From positions 124,001 through 188,000 of the forward strand of contig NZ_WQCF01000002.1 of the NCBI RefSeq assembly GCF_013032455.1: 64,000 nucleotides of DNA, given 5' to 3'. The notes beneath the pieces were generated by a model, which worked only from the letters and a program-made list of their open reading frames with translations, made no database searches and had not been told where the DNA came from. Source of the stretch: Ruegeria atlantica. GTDB taxonomy: Bacteria; Pseudomonadota; Alphaproteobacteria; Rhodobacterales; Rhodobacteraceae. The position numbers and the translations under genes were made by a program. Below are positions 26,905 through 35,879 of the stretch, piece by piece. Each line of letters starts with the position of its first letter. Position 1 is the first letter of the stretch.

Positions 26905-27801
26905 ATGGCAAACAAGGCGCTGTTGCGCATAGTGTCGTTCTTCGCGGCTACACTGGCGATTGCGATTCTGGCCAGTGAAGCTCTTGTAAGATTACAGGTC
27001 CTTCCACAGGACAACTACGCAAATCATGTGTCGATCTTAATGGCTACTGATCGTCCTGACGTTGCGTTTGGGGATAGTCGCACTGCTCGTGGCTTTGTGG
27101 CAGGCGACGGATTTGTCAATCTTGCTTTTCCGTCCGAGGGCATATCTCATATGGCCTGGAAAGCAGAAACTCATTTCGCCGAGCTGCAACCCGGACGTGT
27201 GATACTCCAGGCTGATCCACACTTTTTTGCCCCATATCGCTTGAACCGAAGGTTCGAGCCCTATCCCGAGTTATCTGCTGAATTTGCATCACCCAAAGCT
27301 TTTCATATGGCAGAGCCTCGTCACCGGGTACGGTTGCCTGGCTATTGGGTGCGATTTATTGAAAACGGGTTCATTCTGAACAGTAAAATTATGCAGACTG
27401 GGGACGGTGCCCTGCTATCTCCCGGAGATTTTGCCGCGCTGGATCCTCGAGCACAGATGTTGCAAGCCAGAAAGCGGGCAATAATTCACCAAACAGGTGC
27501 GAGCGTGTTGGTGAAGCGTGCACAAGTCGAATACGCGCAGATGCTAGATGCACTTGTGGAGAAGGGGGCAGAGGTTTGCTTGGTTAGCTATCCAGTTTCC
27601 CAAGCCTATATGGCGGCCGTGGGGAGCTCGTCTCGGGACCATATTCGATTCTTCAAAAATGAAGCTCAAAGAACAGGTGTTCGCTATGTTGACGCACGAA
27701 CAATTGTTCCCAATCAGCACTATTTTCGCGATTCTGACCATCTTAATGCCGCAGGAGCCAAGGTGTTTTCAAATACACTGGTAAGCTTGTGCTTTGGCTG
27801 A
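26905..27801 (+). CDS. SGNH/AlgX-like periplasmic protein, MBOAT partner
   Basis: 298 residues from ATG 26905 (one base after the MBOAT stop; an upstream in-frame ATG at 26878 would overlap). A single N-terminal membrane anchor (LLRIVSFFAATLAIAILASEALV) is followed by an SGNH-type catalytic layout: VAFGDSRTARG with the nucleophile Ser region, and DSDHLNAAGA with the Asp-x-x-His pair. Such proteins receive the acyl group delivered by an MBOAT and place it on a polysaccharide. Sequence is divergent and the middle is not recognisable, so the assignment rests on these two motifs and gene order. Confidence 0.8.
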   Translation: MANKALLRIVSFFAATLAIAILASEALVRLQVLPQDNYANHVSILMATDRPDVAFGDSRTARGFVAGDGFVNLAFPSEGISHMAWKAETHFAELQPGRVILQADPHFFAPYRLNRRFEPYPELSAEFASPKAFHMAEPRHRVRLPGYWVRFIENGFILNSKIMQTGDGALLSPGDFAALDPRAQMLQARKRAIIHQTGASVLVKRAQVEYAQMLDALVEKGAEVCLVSYPVSQAYMAAVGSSSRDHIRFFKNEAQRTGVRYVDARTIVPNQHYFRDSDHLNAAGAKVFSNTLVSLCFG

Positions 27802-28086
27802 CGAACGGTGGCCGTTGCACTTGAGGAGGCCCACCTTTTTCCGGCTTATCTGATTAACATCACAGGTGTTGGTGACAGACATAAGTTGAGCGAAGGCTAT
27901 AGATCGATTTCGTGCCAGGATGAATTTGATTGGCGTGGCTAACCAGTAATCCGTTGCATGAAACCCCATTATTGAGAGAATGTAACCTGAAGCAGGATGT
28001 GCGTCCTGATCATTGGGTCATGTTTGGCCAGTACTTCATCCGGTCTCGACCGTTCGAAGTTATTGGTGCGGTTTGCAGGGGGTGAG

Positions 28087-28455
28087 TTGGCCAAAGTTCT
28101 ATTAGTTGAAGACAACGAAATGAATCGAGATATGCTGTCGCGTCGGTTGACACGCAAAGGTTATCTCGTCGTTGTTGCGAAGGATGGGCTGGACGGTGTT
28201 TCCATGGCTGGAAGCGAAGCTCCGGATATTATTCTGATGGACATGAGCTTGCCTGAGATTGATGGATGGGAAGCTACGCGACGAATAAAACGCGCGCCCG
28301 AAACAGCCTCGATTCCGGTGATTGCGCTGACAGCGCACGCAATGGCCAGTGATCGGGAGAAAGCACTAGCTGCGGGTTGCGATGATTTCGATACCAAGCC
28401 TGTCGAACTTAGTCGCCTGCTGGAAAAAATGGAAAGACTGTTGCCTGCGCTTTGA
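28087..28455 (+). CDS. Single-domain response regulator (DivK/CheY-like)
   Basis: 122 residues from TTG 28087 with AGGGGG upstream; in-frame sequence before it is unlike a receiver. Complete receiver: AKVLLVEDNEMN (acidic pair), IILMDMSLPEIDGWEA with phospho-acceptor Asp, VIALTAHAM, and DTKPVELSRL with the conserved Lys. No output domain, so it probably relays phosphate or binds another protein. It faces the convergent cyclase gene and may belong to the same pathway as the hybrid kinase at 30073-33183. Confidence 0.9.
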   Translation: MAKVLLVEDNEMNRDMLSRRLTRKGYLVVVAKDGLDGVSMAGSEAPDIILMDMSLPEIDGWEATRRIKRAPETASIPVIALTAHAMASDREKALAAGCDDFDTKPVELSRLLEKMERLLPAL

Positions 28456-28466
28456 CAGGCAAAAGG

Positions 28467-30086
28467 CTAACCAGACACAGATTTACGCGCAGTGACATAA
28501 TGAGTTCTGACCTGCCCCTTGCCTTTTATTCGGGTCCAAACCGGATTGGTTAGGTCAAAACGATGTTTAACACGGTTTGCGGTTGCCTCGGAAATCTGTA
28601 TCCGACCCGGCGCACCGGTTGTTTCCAGTCGGCTGGCAAAATTCACGGTATCGCCCCAGACATCGTACAGAAAACGGTGTGAGCCAACTATTCCCGCAAC
28701 GACAGGCCCGCTATGGACACCTATTCTGATGTGCATCGGGGTATTGATTTGCAGGTTTAGTGCCTCGACTTGCTCGAGCATGCGAAGAGCCATCTCCACT
28801 ATAACCTCGGCATGATCAGAGCGGCCATCAGGAACGCCAGCGGCGACCATATACGCGTCACCGATTGTCTTGATTTTTTCTACGCCAAGCTCCATCGCTG
28901 CCCGGTCGAACCCCGAGAACACCCGGTTCAGATCGCGAACCACCTGCGCTGGGGGCAAGCTTGCCGACATCTCGGTGAAACCTACGATATCGGAAAACAG
29001 GACAGTCACATCTTCGTAGCGGTCAGCAATTGTGGTTTCCCCATCGTGCAACCGAGTAACGATTGGCTGCGGTAAAATACTATGTAAAAGGGTTTCGTAT
29101 TTCTGCTTCTCAGCGTTCATCTGCTTCAGATAGTGACGCTCTCGTTCGTGCCAGCGTTTTTTCTCCAGTGCCGCATTGATCCGGGCCTGCAACAGGATGG
29201 GGTCAAATGGTTTGGGTAAATAATCTTCGGCGCCCGCCTCGATGCATCGCGCTACATTTTCGATCTCGTCCAGGGCTGAAATCATTATGACAGGCAAATT
29301 GCGATGGGCGTCGTCTTCCTTCAATTTTGCCAATACGTCAAAGCCGTTAATGTCGGGCATCATAAGATCAAGAAGCACCAGATCGAACTGCTGTTGAGAC
29401 ACCATTTCCAACGCGGCGTGCCCACCCGCAGCAGTCCAGACCTGGTGGCCATCGCGTTCCAGACGGCGGGCAAGAAGGCTTCGGTTGGCCTCGACATCAT
29501 CCACTACCAGAATCTTGCCTTTTTCAGGCTGAGTGAGCTTGGACCGGTCAACTGGCTGCATACTTTTGACCAGATTGGCAAACATTGCGGCTGTTGTTGG
29601 CGGCGTGCCGGCCCCTTCAAAGTCGTCGCTTGGAGGGGTTTCAGGCAGGGTTGCAGCCGAGTCTACGTGACGGAGCAGGGCATCTGTATGTTCGAGAAGT
29701 CCAAGCAAATCCGGTTCAAGATGACCGGCCTGCAAATCCTCCAGGTCCTCCAGCAACATCTCGCTGTAACCTTTGATCGCATTCATGGGCGTACGCAGGT
29801 CGTGGCGCAACCTTTTCAGGCCCTCATCGCCGTTGTTCGTAAGATTGAGCGCCACGTCTCGATGTAAAAGCTCGTCCACCAAAGCATTTAACTCTGCTGC
29901 GGCATTTGAAATCTTGTCGAGATCAGAGGCAACATCCTGCAGTGCCAGACGGGCCGCATCAGTTCGTAGAAGATCGCAAATGCCGACGATCGCACTGACA
30001 GGCGAGATCAGGTTTTGGCGCAAATTCGCCAGCCACGCCTTCCCTGCATACCGTGTTGCGTTTTCCTGATCGTCATTCACGATCAC
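28467..30086 (-). CDS. DHp-receiver-adenylate/guanylate cyclase protein without kinase ATPase domain
   Basis: 539 residues from GTG 30086 (GTG 30080 possible), overlapping the kinase stop. Domains in order: a degenerate histidine-kinase dimerisation helix (LRQNLISPVSAI, Asn25 in place of His); a second, intact one (RHDLRTPMNAIKGYSEML, His95); a receiver (ILVVDDVEANR, LVLLDLMMPDINGF, PKPFDP); and a class III cyclase (VTVLFSDIVGFTEMSA, IKTIGDAYMVAAG, VWGDTVNFASRLE). No GHKL ATPase is present, so His95 and the receiver Asp are probably phosphorylated by the neighbouring hybrid kinase. The output would be a cyclic nucleotide. The combination is uncommon. Confidence 0.9.
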   Translation of the reverse strand: MIVNDDQENATRYAGKAWLANLRQNLISPVSAIVGICDLLRTDAARLALQDVASDLDKISNAAAELNALVDELLHRDVALNLTNNGDEGLKRLRHDLRTPMNAIKGYSEMLLEDLEDLQAGHLEPDLLGLLEHTDALLRHVDSAATLPETPPSDDFEGAGTPPTTAAMFANLVKSMQPVDRSKLTQPEKGKILVVDDVEANRSLLARRLERDGHQVWTAAGGHAALEMVSQQQFDLVLLDLMMPDINGFDVLAKLKEDDAHRNLPVIMISALDEIENVARCIEAGAEDYLPKPFDPILLQARINAALEKKRWHERERHYLKQMNAEKQKYETLLHSILPQPIVTRLHDGETTIADRYEDVTVLFSDIVGFTEMSASLPPAQVVRDLNRVFSGFDRAAMELGVEKIKTIGDAYMVAAGVPDGRSDHAEVIVEMALRMLEQVEALNLQINTPMHIRIGVHSGPVVAGIVGSHRFLYDVWGDTVNFASRLETTGAPGRIQISEATANRVKHRFDLTNPVWTRIKGKGQVRTHYVTARKSVSG

Positions 30087-33000
30087 TGTCCCTATCAGCA
30101 GCGGGGCTAGAACCGGGCAGGATTTCGTTCAATTGCCTGAGGATCGTTTCGATTTGATCCCCATCTTTTTCAATCAACGTCTTGATCGAGCCATTCAACC
30201 GAGCCCGATCTTCGTTCGATACTGTTTTCGCCGTCACGACGATAACCGGTATTTCTTTCCAGTCAGTGTTTTTTCTCATGTTTGCCAGAAACTCGAAACC
30301 GTTCATCTCGGGCATCAGAAGATCCAGTAAAATCACATCCGGCACGGATTCTGAAAGACATCTGAGTGCATCCATGCCGTTTACCGCTTCCTCTATTTGC
30401 CAGCCGTCTTTGCTCAGAACTCTGCAGATGAGCTCCCGTGTTGCGGTTTCGTCCTCCACGACCAGAACCCGAGGTGCCGGGACAACAGGGCAGTGCTGTT
30501 TCAAGGCATTTAGCAGTTCAACAGTGTCAATGGGTTTGCCGAGGTATTCGCTGGCCCCCAGTGACAGCCCTTTGGTTCGGTCTTCTGCAAAGGTCAGCAT
30601 GATAACCGGAATTTCCGACAGCTCAGGATCTTCTTTCAGCTTCGACAAAACGGCCCAGCCGTCTATCTCGGGCATGAACACATCCAGCGTTATTGCGTCT
30701 GGTTTGGTTGCACGGGCCAGCGCCAGCGCATCTTCACCCTTGGTCGAAGCAAGAATACGGTATCCCTCCTTGCGCAATCGCCGTCCCAAAAGATCATGTA
30801 CCGTGGGGTCATCATCCACCAATAGAACCAGCGGCGCGTTAGGATCGCTGTGCAGATCGTTCTCTGAATAATCTGCTTTCTTCAGCCAACCGACCGAAGG
30901 ATCTTGGCAGACGGCCGGTAAGCGGATGATGAAGTTGGATCCTTCACCAAGGGTGCTGGTACACTGAATACTACCCCCCAATTGTTCGCAGAAGACTTTG
31001 GTGATGGACAGTCCCAGACCGGTACCACCATAGTGACGTGTCGTGGATGAATCCGCCTGAGTGAATGCGTCAAATACCTTGTCGACTTGTTCTGGGGACA
31101 TGCCGATGCCCTGGTCAGCAACAGAAAACTCCAACTCATCCGGTGTCGACGACCTTGCAACCGTCAGCGTGATCGTCGCATTTTCAGTGAATTTGCAGGC
31201 ATTCGAAAGCAGGTTTAGCAATGCCTGACGTACCTTGGTCAGGTCGCAGACCATCTGCCCGACATCAACAGGGCATATTATCTCTAAGGTGTTGTTGTTC
31301 TTATCGGCCAACGGTTGCACCGTGGTTCTGACGTCTTTAACCATCTGGAATACGTCAAAGGATTCCAGATTAAACTCCATCTTGCCGGCTTCGATTTTGG
31401 ATAAATCCAAAATATCATTGATCAGTGCCAGCAAGTGTTTCCCGGCCGATTGGATTTTACGAAGATCGCTTAGATTCGCCTGGTCATTCTGGTCAGTGGC
31501 TTCTTCCAGCATCAACTCGCTGTATCCGATAATCGCATTCAGCGGCGTGCGAAGTTCGTGACTCATATTCGCAAGGAATGTGCTTTTGGTTTTGTTGGCG
31601 GCTTCGGCGATATCCCTTGCCACGCGCAATTCGCTTTCCACCTGTTTCTGGGTGGTGATGTCGCGGCCATAGATATTTGCATATCCGCCTTCGGGAACCG
31701 GCCACAGCAACAGGGCATAAATCAGACCTCCTGCTTCGTATTCGAAATCCTGCCGCTGATCCTCAAGCAACCCTTTAGCGACACGCTTGCGCCACCCTGT
31801 TCCCACCCGGTCACCGACCTTTAACTGTAAGGCAGTGATAAGTGGGGCGCTTGCCCGGTTGGCGTAGATCAGTTTGCCCTGACTGGTGATCCGCAAGACC
31901 GGGTTTGGGTTCTCCTCTGGGATGCGCGCCAGCTCGCGCATCCTGTTTTCGGCCTGCTTTAACTGCGTGACATCCCGCCCATACAGGTTGACATGCTTGG
32001 CATCCGGAACTGGCCAGAGCAGAAATGTATAAACCATACCCCCGGCGTGACATTCAAAGTCCTGGCGTTCGTTTTCGCGCAACCCTTTCTCAACGCGTAC
32101 CAGCCAGTCCTCGCAGACTTCGGCCCCGACCTTGAGGTTCAGCGCATCCAGCAACTGTGCGCAGGCTCTATTCGCAAAGATCAGTTTTCCATCGTTGCTG
32201 ATGCACATCACCGGGTTGGGGTTTTCTTCCGGGATTTGTGCCAGTTCGGCATTCCGCGCCACGACCTTTTTCAGCTCGGTGACATCGCTGTAGATCGCGG
32301 CGATGCCATTATCGGCAGTTTTACGTTCGCTTATCTTGATCCACTCCCCAGATGCCCGACCTTGCATTTGGGAACCTTGGGGATTTTTGTGTCTTTCCAG
32401 CCGTTGCGTCAGCCATTCCTCTTCGCGCCCGACTGCATCTGCGATCACATTGAGCGACAGCGCTTTTCGAACAACTTGTTCAAATTTCATCCCCGGTTTG
32501 ACCAGGTTTTCCTGCCCCGGATACAGCATCTTACGATACATCTCGTTCGCTAAAACCAAGCGATCATCCGCATCGTAAAGCGCAAAGCCCTCGGGTATCA
32601 CGTCAATTGCATCAATAATTCTGTTCAGGGCCTGTCTTGGCGATGATTGCCCCAGATGGCCGGAATCCACGATCAGAGCGCATTGGGTCATGACACTTTG
32701 GGCGATTTCAATATCTTCTCGAGAGTAGCCCGAGGCAAGATTGGTGCTGAATGTGATGGCTCCGACAACCTTGCCAAAGGCTTTCATCGGCAGCACCATC
32801 GTCATGATCGGTTCTGTAGGGGCGGCAGTTTTACTGGCAATTCCATCCGTATTCTGTTCTCGTGCCTGGCCACGAAGCAGCTGCATTTGCCCGCTCTTTA
32901 TCACCTTGCCAGCGTGGCCCTGTGATACAGGGATATGCGTTTGTGACAATACGGGTCGCGGGTTCTGGGTATCCAGCAGCGACCCTTCTTGATACGTATT

Positions 33001-33183
33001 TCCATCTGCACTTAGCACTGCCAACGTGCATTCATCGAAATCAAAAGCGCCCCTCAACCGACGTGTGATCTCAAAAAGTACACCATCTTGTTCCAGGCTA
33101 TCCGCGATCAGAGTTTCTATTTCCGCAAGTATTTGCGATTTTTTATTGAGTTCAGGCTCTGGATGATCACCGGATCGGTTCAT
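30073..33183 (-). CDS. Hybrid histidine kinase: GAF, three PAS, DHp, HATPase, two receivers
   Basis: 1036 residues from ATG 33183, preceded by GGGAGAG. A GAF domain (residues about 15-160) is followed by a first PAS (VIPEGFALYDADDRL) and two near-identical PAS repeats (RIPEENPNPVMCISNDGKL and RIPEENPNPVLRITSQGKL). Then come the DHp with NMSHELRTPLNAIIGYSEL, an ATPase with DQGIGM and GGTGLGLSI, and two receivers (LLVDDDPTVHD with DVFMPEIDGW; VLVVEDETATR with DLLMPEMNGF). Soluble, no membrane segment. It overlaps the cyclase gene start and likely feeds it. The signal is unknown. Confidence 0.94.
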   Translation of the reverse strand: MNRSGDHPEPELNKKSQILAEIETLIADSLEQDGVLFEITRRLRGAFDFDECTLAVLSADGNTYQEGSLLDTQNPRPVLSQTHIPVSQGHAGKVIKSGQMQLLRGQAREQNTDGIASKTAAPTEPIMTMVLPMKAFGKVVGAITFSTNLASGYSREDIEIAQSVMTQCALIVDSGHLGQSSPRQALNRIIDAIDVIPEGFALYDADDRLVLANEMYRKMLYPGQENLVKPGMKFEQVVRKALSLNVIADAVGREEEWLTQRLERHKNPQGSQMQGRASGEWIKISERKTADNGIAAIYSDVTELKKVVARNAELAQIPEENPNPVMCISNDGKLIFANRACAQLLDALNLKVGAEVCEDWLVRVEKGLRENERQDFECHAGGMVYTFLLWPVPDAKHVNLYGRDVTQLKQAENRMRELARIPEENPNPVLRITSQGKLIYANRASAPLITALQLKVGDRVGTGWRKRVAKGLLEDQRQDFEYEAGGLIYALLLWPVPEGGYANIYGRDITTQKQVESELRVARDIAEAANKTKSTFLANMSHELRTPLNAIIGYSELMLEEATDQNDQANLSDLRKIQSAGKHLLALINDILDLSKIEAGKMEFNLESFDVFQMVKDVRTTVQPLADKNNNTLEIICPVDVGQMVCDLTKVRQALLNLLSNACKFTENATITLTVARSSTPDELEFSVADQGIGMSPEQVDKVFDAFTQADSSTTRHYGGTGLGLSITKVFCEQLGGSIQCTSTLGEGSNFIIRLPAVCQDPSVGWLKKADYSENDLHSDPNAPLVLLVDDDPTVHDLLGRRLRKEGYRILASTKGEDALALARATKPDAITLDVFMPEIDGWAVLSKLKEDPELSEIPVIMLTFAEDRTKGLSLGASEYLGKPIDTVELLNALKQHCPVVPAPRVLVVEDETATRELICRVLSKDGWQIEEAVNGMDALRCLSESVPDVILLDLLMPEMNGFEFLANMRKNTDWKEIPVIVVTAKTVSNEDRARLNGSIKTLIEKDGDQIETILRQLNEILPGSSPAADRDSDRE

Positions 33184-33813
33184 GAAAATGCTCTCCCACG
33201 GGCGAAACCAGTATGTCGGCGAAGCATTCTTCCTTGGTTTCCCATCCCGTTTGCAGTTCAAAGGAAATAAGGGAACAAAACAAGTTTTTTTGAGACTGAC
33301 TGTTTGTACCTGCGGATTGAGGCGGGCCAAACGAGCTTACTTTGACTTCCTGACTGCATTTTTTTTCAAAAGAACAATACGTTCCATGCAAAAAACTTAC
33401 TCGACTACGAGTTAGCTGGGATACCCGCTCGCCAGCCCTAGACAATGGAGACAGAGGGACGCGAACAGTGCGCGAGAGTTCTGCATAGGCTGAGCGATCT
33501 GGATGTTATTGCCCTAGTCGCCGCATTCTGGGTGTCCCCATACTGCCGACAGATAAGGCGGGCTGGTTTTACAGTCCATGTCATGATTTGCAAAAAACAA
33601 AAACTAATTTACGATAATATCGCATATGTGTGTTTGTCACGTCTGCCTCTTGATGGGTAGCATGCTGGCATGTTTCACTTTTCCGGTCAAAACGGTGCAA
33701 TCATGCCGTTGGCCAAAATGATCCGGAGGCTTTGCCTGCCGACAATTGTCTAAAAGGCGCGCCCCGTCCGGACCGAGACAAAAAACGACAGACTACCAAC
33801 ATGGAGATATCAG
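33184..33813. other. 630-bp intergenic region, divergent promoters
   Basis: Separates the hybrid kinase (minus) from the ABC transporter (plus), so it should hold both promoters. An open frame at 33445-33660 has no motif and I do not call it. AT-rich runs (ttttttt near 33359; caaaaaacaaaaac near 33592) are present. No RNA element recognised. Confidence 0.4.
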
Positions 33814-34764
33814 ATGAAAAAATTTGCAACGCTACTGGGAGGCGTATCAATGGCGGTCGCCGGACCGGCGATGGCAGCGGATATCGTAATAGGTGTGCCG
33901 AACTGGCCTTCGGTGAACGCTACCGCGCATATCCTGAAGGTGGCGATTGAACAGAACCTAGGGCTGGAAGTTGAATTGCAGAACGGTACCAACCCGATCG
34001 TTTTCGAGGCAATGGATTCCGGTGCGATGCATGTCCACCCTGAGGTTTGGATGCCGAACCAGCAAAACCTACACGATACATACGTCACCGATAAAGGCAC
34101 CGTTGCGTTCAACGCCAATGGTGTTGAAGCCTTCCAAGGCATGTGCGTCGACAAGGCAACAGCGGATGCAAACGATATCCGCTCAATCGACGATTTGACA
34201 AACCCCGACATTGCCGCGCTATTTGATAGCAATGGCGACGGTCAGGGCGAGGTCTGGATCGGCGCGCCGGGTTGGGCCTCGACCAATGTCGAGAAAATCC
34301 GCGCCAAATCATATGGTTATGATCAGGTCATGGAGCTGACCGAGATCGACGAAACTGTGGCGTACGCGAATCTGGATAACGCGATCAAGGCAGGCGAGCC
34401 GTGGGTCGGATTCTGCTACACGCCTCATTACGTGTTTGCGCTGCATGACATGCAGATTTTGGAAGAACCAGCTTATGACGCCTCCAAGTGGAATGTTCTC
34501 CAGCCCACTGACGATCCTGAATGGCTTGAGAAATCCGAAGCAGGGGTAGCGTGGGATCTGGCGTATCTGCACCTGCATTATGCAAAGTCTCTTGAAGAGG
34601 AGTATCCCGAGGTCGCCCAGATGCTGGCCAACATGAAGTTGGACACCGATGCGGTATCCGCCATGACCTACGCGCTGGTAATCGAAGGCAAAGAGCCGTT
34701 GGCCTATGCCGAAGAATGGGTCGCCACGAACGAGGATGCCGTTCTGGACTGGATGTCTCAGTGA
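33814..34764 (+). CDS. proX: Glycine betaine/quaternary amine ABC transporter substrate-binding protein (ProX-like)
   Basis: 316 residues from ATG 33814 with GGAGATATC upstream. Signal peptide MKKFATLLGGVSMAVAGPAMA. The mature protein starts ADIVIGVPNWPS and has HPEVWMPNQ, aromatic and acidic pieces typical of OpuAC/ProX proteins that cage a trimethylammonium group with Trp/Tyr rings. It is followed after 77 bp by the ATPase and permease genes. The precise ligand may be betaine, choline, a sulfonium compound or a guanidino-betaine; neighbours encode a methyltransferase and two ureohydrolases. Confidence 0.93.
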   Translation: MKKFATLLGGVSMAVAGPAMAADIVIGVPNWPSVNATAHILKVAIEQNLGLEVELQNGTNPIVFEAMDSGAMHVHPEVWMPNQQNLHDTYVTDKGTVAFNANGVEAFQGMCVDKATADANDIRSIDDLTNPDIAALFDSNGDGQGEVWIGAPGWASTNVEKIRAKSYGYDQVMELTEIDETVAYANLDNAIKAGEPWVGFCYTPHYVFALHDMQILEEPAYDASKWNVLQPTDDPEWLEKSEAGVAWDLAYLHLHYAKSLEEEYPEVAQMLANMKLDTDAVSAMTYALVIEGKEPLAYAEEWVATNEDAVLDWMSQ

Positions 34765-34841
34765 TTGACGCTGATCCAAGCTGAAACTCAGACAGGCTGC
34801 CGGATTCGTTCGGTGGCCTGTTCTGCATCAAAGGGACAAAA

Positions 34842-35879
34842 ATGACCGAAACAGTCGTAAAGCTGACGGATGTCTGGAAGATCTTTGGCGCACGGGCCGA
34901 AGAAGCCATGACCGCCGTGCGGAACGAGGGCATCGGAAAGCCTGAAGTTCTTGAGAGATTCAATTGCGTCGTGGGTGTGCAAGGCGCCACCTTCGAAGTG
35001 CCTCGGGGTGAGATTTTCTGCATCATGGGCCTGTCGGGCTCGGGCAAATCTACCCTGGTGCGGCACGTGAACCGCCTGATCGAGCCAACTTCGGGCAAGA
35101 TCGAGATTCTGGGCCATGACGTGTCCAAAATTTCCGAGTCCGAGTTGCGCCGTATCCGGGCACAGCAGATTGGGATGGTGTTCCAGCATATGGCGCTGAT
35201 GCCGCACCGCTCGGTGCGGGATAACGTGGCCTATCCGTTGGAAATCCGGAAGGTATCGAAATCCAAGCGCTGGGCGGTCTCCGATCACGCGCTGGGATTG
35301 GTTGATCTGACCGGGTACGAAGATCGTCTGCCAAAGGAATTGTCAGGCGGGATGCAGCAACGGGTGGGGATTGCCCGCGCGCTGGCGTCGGACCCGGAAA
35401 TCCTGCTGATGGATGAGCCATTCTCGGCCCTTGACCCGCTGATCCGACTGCAATTGCAGGATCAGTTCAAGGCGCTGGTGGCGCAGCTTCAGAAAACAAC
35501 GTTGTTCATTACCCACGATCTGGATGAGGCCATCCGCATCGGCCACCGGATTGCCATCATGAAAGATGGTGTGATCGTGCAAATCGGCACGCCGGAAGAC
35601 ATCGTCATGAATCCGGCGGATGATTATGTGCGCGAGTTCGTACAGGGCATTTCAAAGCTCAAACTGGTCAAGGCGCATTCGATCATGGAGCCGATGGACA
35701 GCTATTCCGGGCCGCTCGACGGTGCGCCACGCGCGGATGAGGGATCAGATTTGGATCAGTTGATTGATCTGGCCGTGAATACTGAAATGCCGGTCGTCAT
35801 CACCGATGCGGGCGCAGATGTAGGCGTTGTAACCAAGCCGCGCCTGCTGCGTGGAATTCAGGGGGGTAAAAATGACTGA
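34842..35879 (+). CDS. proV: ABC transporter ATP-binding protein (ProV/OpuAA-like)
   Basis: 345 residues. Walker A GLSGSGKSTL, signature LSGGMQQRVGIARALA, Walker B ILLMDEPFSALDP and the switch His in LFITHD are all present. N-terminal residues 1-45 include the VWKIFG segment seen in ProV. The C-terminal ~60 residues look like a shortened CBS region (MPVVITDAGADVGVVTKPRLL), the ionic-strength sensor of some ProV proteins. It energises betaine-type uptake with the adjacent permease, whose start overlaps its end by eight bases. Confidence 0.95.
   Translation: MTETVVKLTDVWKIFGARAEEAMTAVRNEGIGKPEVLERFNCVVGVQGATFEVPRGEIFCIMGLSGSGKSTLVRHVNRLIEPTSGKIEILGHDVSKISESELRRIRAQQIGMVFQHMALMPHRSVRDNVAYPLEIRKVSKSKRWAVSDHALGLVDLTGYEDRLPKELSGGMQQRVGIARALASDPEILLMDEPFSALDPLIRLQLQDQFKALVAQLQKTTLFITHDLDEAIRIGHRIAIMKDGVIVQIGTPEDIVMNPADDYVREFVQGISKLKLVKAHSIMEPMDSYSGPLDGAPRADEGSDLDQLIDLAVNTEMPVVITDAGADVGVVTKPRLLRGIQGGKND

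Noticed and set aside
33445-33660. 71-codon open frame between the kinase and proX
   Set aside because: No supporting motif or initiation signal; region is better explained as divergent promoter space.
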